Origin: Lamellibrachia columna
Lineage: Eukaryota > Annelida > Polychaeta > Sabellida > Siboglinidae
Reading direction: 5' to 3'
Assembly (NCBI GenBank): GCA_963662155.1
Contig: OY759263.1
Coordinates: 31,087,023-31,151,022, forward strand
DNA length: 64,000 bases
How positions within the stretch are numbered: position 1 is the first letter of the stretch; each line of letters opens with the position of its first letter. The notes beneath the pieces were generated by a model that saw nothing but the letters and a program-made list of their open reading frames with translations, made no database searches and was not told the DNA's origin. Positions 37,501 through 49,500 of this stretch are shown piece after piece. Made by a program: the position numbers and the translations under genes.

Positions 37501-40500
37501 TACAGGTGTAACAATGTACACGTATACAGGAAATACATAACCATCAGAATATGTTTACAAACATTTATATTATTATAATTAATTAATATTTATTTTAAAG
37601 CTTTGTTTTTCTAATAACATTCCATATGAAATCAACCCAAAAAGGCCAAAATGTTCTCGACCCCCTCCGGTTATAATAAAATTTGGTACACATGTTGGAA
37701 CTGTGCTGGAATTTACACGTGCCAAATTTCAGACTCGCGGGTCAAATAGTTTTAGAGTTATTGCATATAAGATGCAACAGTGGTCATATTTCGCATGCAA
37801 CTAACATAAAAAAATTGTATGTGGGCCTTGACCCACCCACCCCTGTAGTGCATTTTGTACGATTAGGTAAACGTCGACAATTGTGAAATGCCTCCTACTG
37901 AAACGGACAATGTTCCAACCATGTGCTATACATCGTGTATTGTAACATGCTATCACAACTTGCTGCGCGTATAAGAATGTAAACACGTCTCTTTTCACTA
38001 CATACACGCACACACCAGTGACTTTCCTTGTCGCATGACATAGGAATACAGACGCACTTCAGCAAACTCCTTTCCTCTGAGAACCACAATAAGCGTATCG
38101 TCAGTAACTGCAACATTCTGTGGTTTTATATCATGATCGGTCACCTTTCCGTTGAGTCGATTCGTTTCTTTGACGAGCACATCCACAAGTTTCCCACTGG
38201 AATTAAATTTCACCACGCGATAGTTCCCAGCGTCGGCTACGATGATGTTATTGTGCTTGTCAATGCACAGGCCCTGAGGAGATTTCAGCTGTGCTGGTTT
38301 CACGCCAATATTGTACAAAAAATTTCCCGTTTGTGTGTACCCTTTCAGACAATTTTTGTCGCTGTCGGAGACGATGATTTCGTCTTTTCGATTCACAACG
38401 ACATTGCATGGTTTTTTGAGCTGTCCACCATTCAGTCCCGAGCCGCGGAATTGATGGATCATTTTCCCGGTTTCTTTGAGAACATAAACAACAGCAGGTT
38501 CGATTGTCGTCACAATGATGTTATTCGACGATGTTACTGCAACGCCGCAAGGTTTATCATGTGTGAACTGGCTGCCAAGTTTTGCAATGCAACGCCCGTT
38601 CAGATCATAACTGCACACGAGCGATGAGCCCGCCTTTGCGTTTACGATCAGCAGTCGATCTGATTGCATTATGGTGATGTTGTAGATGTCGCCACTGGTG
38701 TTGAACAGTGCTGTGATGTTACCATGTTGATCGAAAATCATGACTCGATTATCACGCTTGTCTGAAATTATTATGTATCCATCATGCGACACCGTCACTC
38801 CGACCGGCATGGTGAATTGTTGAAGATGTTGTCCGTATTCCCCGAAATACAACTTGGCCTGGTGGTTGTCCCGATGTGCAGGTGTGTTTTGATTGGTGCG
38901 AGCTCGACTGGACGGCAGGTATTCTTCAAGGACTGGCCCCGGTTGCGACGTCCTCTGATGCTCGAGGATCGTGCTGGTCAAACTCGACAGAAGATGGTTG
39001 TTCGGGAAGTCAGCAACACCCCCTGGTGGCAAGGCTACATCGCGTCGACAGAGAGGGCATGAGAAATGTCCGTCGCTGTCTCGTTGTCGACTGCTGACGT
39101 ACTCTCTCAGGCAATGTTCGCAGAAACTGAAATAATATTAATAAAAGATATAAACAAATCTTCACCACTCCCGTAGGACTTACACAGTTGCACCAGTATT
39201 GTAGGAGTTAAAAACACAGAGTTCACATTAAATTACAATGATTTTCATGTGATGTCTTATTGATCTGTTATTTATATGTGTTGGCTCATTTTATTTCATT
39301 TCCAAATGGTCTGTTTTTGAAAGTATTGGATGAGATGAATGGTTTTGATAGTGTAACATGATCTGAGATGTTATATATACATAATATAAATTCAGTGTCT
39401 CCATGTTCCATAAAACAGTTACTGCTAAAACTAAAAAAGAAAGATGGCATTGATCGTCAAGCAATATTTTTTTATAATTCCCGTTTTATATGATTTGTGA
39501 TAACATCGCTAATTTAGATGCACTTTTGAGATAGAACATTTCTAAGAATCGAGACATTTTTCGTTAAAGAAAACCGCCAACTAGCCTGCATCAAAATCTT
39601 ATTGTTTTCATCATAAAATAAACTTTGTCCTCTTGTATTGGAAATTGGTGGCCAAATTTATGGCCTCGTACTCGTAGATATGATAAAATGAAAACAGAAT
39701 GACCATTAGCGGATAATGGTCAGAAAAAATCAGAAAACAAGAAGACCAGTCTGACTAAGAGTGGGTAATGAACATTTGGGATGATGTTGTGCCAGGAAGC
39801 AAGACTGGGAGGCCGGAGACGTACCTGTGTAGGCAGGGCAAGGCCTTGGGCTGTTGGATACATCCCAGACAGATCTGACACGTCAGGTAGTCATTCACGA
39901 TCTCACTGCGCAGTCTGTCTGTGGTTGGACCATTGCTCCCAGTCGTCTGACTCCCCTACAGTTGCATGCAGTCTGATCTCAGCATCATAACCACTTCACA
40001 GTTTGCAATTAATATTTTTATTAATCTCTCAAAATTGCCAGAGTTCACATTTTTCAAGATGTTTAAGATGGATGTTATCACAAATCCAGGATAGGATATT
40101 CCATGTTTAAAAAATGTAAGGGTTTATTTATGTTAGATCCTGTTTATTTGTCACTTTTAATACATTGGTCTCTATTAACACCATACATTTCTGTATCGTG
40201 TTTACCTTGTACAGCTGTTCAGCAATGACAATGTAATTCACAATTAAACTTTTTAATTATCTCGCAGAAATGTACATGGGATGTGGAATTTTTAATCATG
40301 TGGGATATTTGATTTTATACAACATTAACTGCTTACAGTAAATTGTCTTCAAAGATGGATGTTTTGGTGAACCTTTGAGTCCATATATGAAAGATATATC
40401 TTTTAACGATAATAGGTGGCCTCAAAAACTACAAACCTATGTATACACAAATGTTCATAATATATACACTGAATACACAGTATATATAACAAGCTACTTC

Positions 40501-43500
40501 GCCTACTTGGAACATAGAACTCAAAATTCACACTTACTCACTTCAATAGAAGTGATGTTTGATATAGAAATCCTGAAAATAACCCATAGATATTGCATCT
40601 CAGTGATTCAGTCTGATGTTGTTGTGCTAAGTGCTACAAACTTTACCCACCACACCACCACTTATGTCTGGTCCGTTGTCGCCTCCGCCAGTTGCCATCT
40701 TGCCTTAGGGTGTATCTACGGAGAAGAGGAATGCAACTGTGAAAGAATTGTTTCCAAACACATGTACCTGAAAAAAGGCAAGCGTGTATGTCAACTCTGT
40801 GTATTCATAGGAACCCATAAGGTGTGGTAATCTAAAACTTAACGCACAACTCTCAATCTTCTAAGTTGGAACAAAATAGTTTGATTGAACACAATAGTTT
40901 GAACATTACTGTAGGATTTTGATTAAACCAATTTTTCTGGTAAACATGCCAGTTAACAAATCCTAAAAAGCCCCAATTACAGCACTCCAGAAATAAATTA
41001 CAGTTGCAGCAGCTTAAAAAAAAAAAAAATCACATATGACATTTTCTTATGAGCATGTTGCCTTGAGCATATAAATGACAATTTTGTTTAGACATATCAC
41101 AGTTATCTAGCATGCTGTTTGAGATTAAATGACCATCAGCAGTGGATAACTCATCCATGTAAACACTGAATAAATAGGGGGATAGTATACCTCCCTGTCT
41201 GACTCCATCATTTACATTAATGCTGTCACATGACTGCCCATGCTGTTGCAAACTTGTGCAGTCCTCTTCAGTGTAGATTGCATGGAAGAGCTTCATATCG
41301 TCTGGGAATAGGAATAGCTCAGAGCTCTTATAACTACTGGTAAATCATTTATAAAGATCACAAATAACAGAGGGCCAATCACTGATCCTTGTGGTATACC
41401 ACTGGTGACCTCCTGCCAAGATGAGAATGAGTTGTGAACTCTAACGCATTGACTTCTGTGGGACAGCATAGCTGCAACCCAGTGAAGTTGTGAAGTGAAG
41501 TTTATTTGTTTAGATCATACATACAGAGTCAAAAAACAGTTGGTACATATTTTACATAGTTTTGATGATCCAGGGAGGCCTGTGCTAAGACCTGAGAGAT
41601 CGCTATCGTACAAGTCTAGAATGTTCCCCTTGATTCCATAGCTCTGGAGTTTCCCTATAAGTCGACGATGTGGAACCTTGTCAAACGCTTTCATAAAGTC
41701 ACAGTAAACTACATCTATACATCTACCATTTTCTAGTGTCTCGGTCCAGTCCAGACAGTTTCCAAAACGTAAAATGGTATCGTCAAATAATCAAGATACA
41801 TTCCATTGTAATTTAGCTAGATACCTCAATTTCAAGTATTTAGAGCAGGTGCTGGCACGAATTCTTCGGAAAGTTTGTTCCACTGACTGACGAAACGACT
41901 TGTGACTCGGTGACAGTGTTTACGAATTTCTTTACGGGAGGGAGTAAACCAGAAGCAGCACTGCATTTAGGAAGTTAGGAATTTTTGTTTGCCTACAACG
42001 TAATAATAATATGCAGGCTTTAATACCTTGTTGGCCTTGCGTGCTTGGCAATGTTTCACGCGCGCGCGAGAATGTTTACTTACTGAATACGAATTTATAC
42101 GCATTTACCTTTTTGAAACGAAGTGGTTCTGGCGGTTTAAAACTGACTGTTCCGTTTATTGTGTGCACTCCCATAGATTTTGCGCTGGACACTCGCAAAC
42201 AGTTGGAACCAGGTGGATTGCAGTGGTTGTGTGTGAAAGTGGATATTGGATTATTTTAAGATTGATTAAAAAGAACGACTAATATTGTATGTGTTGGCAT
42301 ATTACATAGAACACGCTAACTGAGGTTGTTATGTCAATATAAGTGAGTAGGGGTACGCGTGAGCGTTGGCACAGCTAGACCACGGCGTAATCCTCTTTTT
42401 GGGTCATCGTTGTCACGGTGACCTATGCAATGGGAATTAAACTTCCTGGTTTGTTTCAGGGCTGATACGAGCCATGGTCCAGTCGTTGTATAGTTGGCCG
42501 TGTTGTCGGTCGAAATTAGCAGATGTACACACATATCCAGTGGAGAAAGATGATTTTAACCTGTTTTTCACACTTGGAAAACTTTAAAAAGGCACAATAT
42601 ATGATATAGTAAATTAAATCATATATTATTCTTCTTCTTTTGGGTACAAGTCAACCCTCTCTTAATTCAAGGCTTATAGACTCGGTGTGTGTGCACACGT
42701 GCTAAAGTGATGTAAGAGAAAGTAATAAAATATTTGGAAGAAAGGGAAAAGATGACAGTGTGCGTATAGAAGTGCAATTTGAGGATAGGAAAAGTTGATC
42801 GCGTGAAAACTGTAATATAATTAATGTTGCAAGCTGGAGATCTTCTGTCTGAAAATCTCCAAACTTGGTGCTGTAGCTGCGTTGGCTGACAGGTTATTCC
42901 AATTGGCTATTGTACGTGGTGAACAGCTATACTGGACGATTTGCTTAGTGATTAGGGGGAGTTGAAAAGCTTCAGAATGCGTGCGTCGGGAGGGTCTCAC
43001 CATGGGTATAAGTTGGGGGAAGAGGTCCAGGGCGACTATGCCATGTAATGTCTTATAAAACATGACAAGGCGGATGTCGGTTCTCCTTTGTTGGAGGCTG
43101 CGCCAGTGCAAGTGTTTGATCATGGTGGTGACACTTGCTTCACGGTTGTAGTTGTTACAAACATACCATATGCTGCCCCCGTCTTTGGACCATCTCTATT
43201 TTGTTTTTGTACGTTTGTGTGTAGGGGTCCCATATGGCAGCGGCATATTCTAACTGGGGTCTAACTAAAGTGAAATAAGCACTGGTTTTTTTTTTTTCCT
43301 GGCCAATTTTTAGATTTCTTCATAGGAGACCTAAGGATGTGACACCATTTATATATGTGGTCATTCCAGGACAGTGTTTTATTCATGACCACACCAGGAT
43401 ATTTCGCATTGTCCTCCATTACGAGTATGTGGCCGTGAAGAGTGTATTGTTTGTATTTGGGGTTACAGGATCTGGTTATGTGGAGGACACTACATTTCTG

Positions 43501-46500
43501 AGGATGGAACTCCATTTGCCATGTTTCTTCCCACTTGGCCAATTTAAACCGTAGCATCTACAGTCATTTTCTATGTATAATCCACTCCCCCATCCCTCGT
43601 TCTCCACTCCCCATCCCTTGCTCTCGTACTCCACCCCCCATCCCTCGGTCTCCACTCCCCATCCCTTGCTCTCGTACTCCCCTCCCCATCCCTCATTCTC
43701 CACTCCCCATCCCTTGCTCTCATACTCCCCTCCCCATCCCTCGTTCTCCACTCCCCATCCCTTGCTCTCGTACTCCCCTCCCCATCCCTCGTTCTCCACT
43801 CCCCATCCCTTGCTCTCGTACTCCCCTGCCCATTCCTCGTTCTCCACTCCCCATCCCTTGCTCTCGTACTCCCCTCCCCATCCCTCGTTCTCCACTCCCC
43901 ATCCCTTGCTCTCGTACTCCCCTCCCCATTCCTCGTTCTCCACTCCCCATCCCTTGCTCTCGTACTCCCCTCCCCATCCCTCGTTCTCCACTCCCCATCC
44001 CTTGCTCTCGTACTCCCCATTCCTCGTTCTCCGTCTCCCCATCCGCATCCCTTGCTCTTGTTGAAGGGCTGTTACGTCAGTACCATTGGATATTGTCATG
44101 TAAATAATAGTGTGATAAGCAAAGAGTCTGACAGTTGATTTGAGGTTATTAGGTAGGTATAGATAAGAAAGAGGATGGGGGCAATCACTGAACCTTGTGG
44201 GAGCCACTGATAACCGGAGCCCAGTCCGAATACCTATACCTATATACCTTCACATGCCACATGCTGTTTTCTATAATATGATATATTTTATTATATTTTT
44301 TTAAATATATAATATATTTGGATATACCAGTAATTGATATATTCTCATATTGTATATTTTTAAGGATTTTAGTTCTGATAAAGTTTTGATAAAACTTTTA
44401 TATTTAACTTTTTTGTAAGCATACGACAAGTACCGTATTGATGAAACTTTGAGAACTCCACCGTTCGAGTGATATATTCCAGTGTAAATGTCACCTCAAC
44501 TTAGTATTAGAAAATATACCTGAGGCAGACTAATCTAAAATCGTATGACAAATGGCAGCATTCCTTCCCATTACGAATTAATTGATGTTACAGTTTCTAG
44601 AGTCTAGAGTATGTAGATTATAAGGATTAATTATTTTAAATGCAAACAATGGATATCAGTTGGTTTGCTCATAAGATTTAGATTGTAGCACAATATAGCT
44701 AGGTCTCTTGATGTATGATTTTTGGAGTACACATAACATTATTTGAAGGTCAAACATATAAAGTCCAAACATATAACTTGTTGATTAGCTGTAAACATTG
44801 TTGGGTCCATTAATTAAGCATATATAACCTTAGACATTTACAAGACTCGGCTAGTATGCTGCAATTGAAAATTAGCAAAATTTTCATTAAAATATCAAAT
44901 GTGGATCTTATAATTATAATCTAGTTGAAATTATGGAATCTTATTAATAAGTTGATAAATATATGTGATAATAATTAAAGCGAAACATTTCAAACAAGTC
45001 ATAGTTTTCAGCATATGCAGCTATAAGAGTAAGAGTATAACCATTTATAGCTACAATTAGGAATATATAACGTCAGTGGTTTACTAGGAAAACCTTGTTG
45101 AGCACACAACATCTTAAATACTGTTTGATAACACTACATCACAAGTGCGGTATTCTGGCAATATTTGCTCGCCAAATGAAAATATATTTATATGCACCTA
45201 TTCTTATTCTTGCCAATAGGATATGGCCAAGCTATTTGTACCCAAACTCAACTTATGTAACATATTTGGCCTTTGTTTACTAAACTAGTCTTCTTTCTGG
45301 CAAAATAACATGTTTGTTTAAGGCTTCACTCACGTTGGTTCTGTGTATACTGACCTCCCTTAATACGTCATTTTAGTCTAGGTCACCTCGATTGTTTAGA
45401 ACTGCGAATGCACTTATCAGTAGCGTTGGTTATCATGTCAGCCCTCGGTCATTCAGAGAAATCACTGGATTCTCTTACTTTTAGAACACATTTTGAGTAA
45501 ACCACTGGCATGATATTATTGATTTTAGTTGCACATGGTTTTTATTATCTCTTAAGTGCATAGCCCCAAGACCATGCCTTTTGTTTTCTTCAAATAAATA
45601 GTTGCACTAAGGGGCATGCAGAATACCTCAGCAATTTATTGTGAAGTACACACAATTCCATTGGGATTACATACTACATCAAACAAAGCATCGCTCACAC
45701 CATTTGAACAGAACATCCATAAAATGCAAGGATTACTAATGAAGCAAGTTATGAAGAGTGAAACAAACTTGTGAAAACAACTGCATGAACAACATCATAA
45801 CATGTTAGTAAGAACCATAATCTGCTTGTGAACATTGTAAAGATAAAGAACATAGTGTATGGAATCTCTCCTTTTGATTTCATTTTGTCTGCCTGCCACA
45901 ACATCATAACATGCTAGTAAGAACACCAATCTGCTTGTGAACATTGTAAAGATACAGAACATCGTGTATATGTAATCTCTCCTTTTGATTTCTTAATGTC
46001 TGCGTGCCTCAGTCTGAGTACCACAGTCTGCATGCCTCAGTCTGAGTGCCACAGTCTGCGTGCCACAGTCTGAGTGCCACAGTCTGAGACTTTCAACGGA
46101 TAATTATGTACTATTAAAATTAAGACCAACGTAGGCTTGCAATCTGTATTAGTTTTACGTAAGAACAGAAAAGTATGATATATAATAAAATATTGACATT
46201 TTAACCATAAATTTTCACCAATCACATATATTTTAATGTCTAACATTTTAGCTTTCATCCATGTATCAGGATTGTGTTCTTCCAATATTGGTCAGGACTC
46301 TGTATTAGCCACATATAACATATGGCTAGATTATTGTCACACTGGGGGTATATCTACTCGACAGCGGATGTCATAAATTGCTATTGTCTCATCATCCAGT
46401 GACTCATGTTCAGATGTAATGCATACACATAATTAATGTGTTTTAATTTTCAACAGAATCTAATACAGCTGAACTCTCTTTCATGGATGAATGTAGCTGT

Positions 46501-49500
46501 TGTTGTGCCAGTTCTATGTTTTATCTTTTGATGTGCTGACTTTGTCTAAAATCTGGATAATTTATTTTGCTAATGATCATAATACAACAGTCTCAATACA
46601 GTGCTGATGAACCGTAGTTGCAAAACATGCAGTTGAATTATTTTGAAGCATTGAACTAAAACACAAACGCTGTGAATTCCTAGAATGACACATTCAAATG
46701 CGAGGCTGTGCAATGCCAGACCAAGATGTATTCAATACACTAAGTTAAGTAAGTTCTTGTGTCTAGAGTATTCTGCAGATCGTGGACTCTTTATCGTTGT
46801 TTGGACCACCTTCAGCAATGTCCTCAAGGCCTTGATGTTCAGTTACAATGTCTGGTGGTTTGGGTGCAGACGGAACTTGGCCACTTGCACCGGGTGGCAT
46901 CGGACGCGTATCCAACGGTGGAAGTTTCCCTGCACGTTGGAACGATTGCATCTTTGCCTTGGAGGCCCTCAATGAGTTGAGACTTTGACGTAGTTCCTTC
47001 AAATCATGTTCACCCTCATCTTGGTTGACACGGACACCACTGTACTGATATATGTGGATCTTTGCATAGTTAACGCCCTCAATGCCTTTCAGAAGCACCA
47101 CAAGTTGGCCGTTTGTTGTCATGGCAACGTCTTGCGGTCGGACATCGTTGCCCTCCCTGCATGTCTTTTCGATCACTGTGCTGATGTACTTCCCTTCATT
47201 GTTGAACATCTGCACACGGTGGTTGTCGCGGTCGGCAACAAGAACGTTACCATGGCGATCCGTGCACACGCCCATTGGGTGCATTAGCTGTCCAGGTTCT
47301 CGGCCCATTGTGCCAAACTTCAACTTAGTTCTGCCTCGGAAGTCAAAGACTTTGATGGCGTGATTTCCGTAGTCGGATATGAATATGTCGTTGCTGTCGT
47401 TGACGGTAACAAAATATGGCTCTTTGAACTGTTTGGCTCGCCGTCCGTATTTTCCAAACTGACGCACGAGTTGAAATTCTTGGTCAAACACATAGACGCA
47501 GTGCTTGCCAATGTCCGTGACGATGATGTGGTTGTCGTTGGTTACGGCGATGCCATGTGGGATGCATTTTATGCTGCTGCGTGTGCGAATACTGCATCCA
47601 CCTGTCTCGCGCCCAGCCAAAGATTCAATTGTTGCTACATGCGCTGACAACAATGTTATGTCTTTTCTCATCGCCACGGCAATGTAACCTTCTGCTGTCA
47701 CGGCGACGCACTTGTTGCGAATGTAGTTTGCATCAAGTCCATAGAATTCTCGCTGGTCGATCACTTTCTTGCATTTTCCTGACTGCGAGAATATGCTAAT
47801 GGTACTGTCGCCATTAGATACAATGATGTCATCAGCACGATTCACGCACAGTGCAGTTGGATTATGTATGTCAACGTCGCAGCGGCCGAACTTTGTTAAC
47901 ATGCGGACATTGCTGCCACCTGGTGATGCTCCCTTGCATAAATCTTTCATCATTCCAACATTGACCACCAGATGATCTTTTGTGACGCTCGTCCGTCGAT
48001 GCATGCGTGCGCAGTCGGCACACAGAAACTCTTCACACTTGATGCAACAATAGGTGGCGCTCCGGTGCTGTCCTTCCACTCGACACAGCTCACACGGCTG
48101 AAGCGCTTTTGCATAGATCATGTCGAGTAGGTTACGCAAGAGGTGGTTGTCTTGAAGACCGTCGACACCCGAATGTGGAACCTCACTGATCTGTTGACAT
48201 GTTGGACAGAAGACGCATGCGGTACCATCAGTGGCTTGCACCATATTGCGGTGTATGTGTGTTGCTAGGCAACCACGACAGAATGTGTGCAGACATTGCA
48301 ATGCCTTTGGCTCATTGAAAGGTTTCTCACACAACTTGCAAGTGAGGAAGTCACTCTCGATCTCTGACACCAAAGTTGCAGCCGCCATCTTGGTTTCTAA
48401 TTCAAAACAAAATGACACATTCGATGTCGAATTTACATTCTTTGAAGATGTCTACTAAAACTGATTTTGTCTTCTGTCAACCTTTAAATGTACCATTTCA
48501 GAGAGTTTGTAATGTTGATCTTTGTTTTGACTGATTCTTGTACCAGCCAAACAATACACAAGTTGTTATATGTTGATGTTCCCTCTGTCGTTACTGGCTC
48601 TGCCATGCCACATGGTGTTCTTCTTCACCAATTCTGTCCCTCAGATGTTATGTTCCATCTACAAAACAAGAAGGAAGATAACTGATTTTGTTGGAAAATA
48701 AAAGGAATGATTTTATAAGCTGATGCCAAAGGGAGGTCTAGAATAAGAAAGAATATATACAGTAGTACCTGCCTTCAACAGACCCTCCGATGAGCGGACA
48801 CCTGCTATGTCGGGACACTTTCTCAATGTATGGACTGATGAGGGGACAGCCGGTTAACGCGGACAATGGACAGGATATTTTGGTTTTCTGTCCCTGCTAA
48901 GGCGTACAGTAATCATATATTTTATTTCCAAAATGGCGATGGACAAACAGAACAGTGTGGAACACTTAACGTGCCTTATTTGTGGTATATGTACCTCAGT
49001 TATATAATTACTGTACAGCCTGTTTATGTATTATTAAGTTAATTGATTACACCCCTCCACTCCAACATGCTTGTCCCTCCAATGAGGGGACACCTGCCAT
49101 GTAGGGACACTTGCTTGGATACAGAAGTGTCTGTTGAAGGCAGGTACTACTGTAGTCTCAAGTCTCAAGTGGTTTACTCCAAACAGCCCAAACTTGGGCT
49201 AACGCAGGAGTTTGTGGTGGACTGTGTGCATGCGCTGTGGGTGGTACGTTCGATTAAAAGACTAGTATCATTAATGTTGCTGAAATGGTTTTTATCTGAT
49301 AGTTTTATTTATTTTATGTATAGGATGTTTAACGAACATTTTTAATAGGTTGGTTGTGTGTATGGATACTGTCACTGCCTTGCCACATGCACACATAGAC
49401 AGCCTCCATACCCACACCATGGATAAGTTTACGCTGAGCACTGTGTTTTAAAGGCAGTTTAGGTGAGGAGGTGTGGTGAAAGGGAGTTCCATAATAGCTT

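Noticed and set aside
38028..38627. 199-codon plus-strand frame
   Set aside because: Antisense shadow of the NHL exon, which has clear NHL repeats on the minus strand.
43476..44207. Gly/Glu- or Pro/Ser-rich open frames on both strands
   Set aside because: 48-bp minisatellite inside a LINE remnant; only the ends match LINE protein and they are joined out of phase.
48389..48418. Upstream extension of the TRIM-like frame by ten codons
   Set aside because: It would begin at GTG; the ATG at 48388 has a strong initiation context and fits the family N-terminus.
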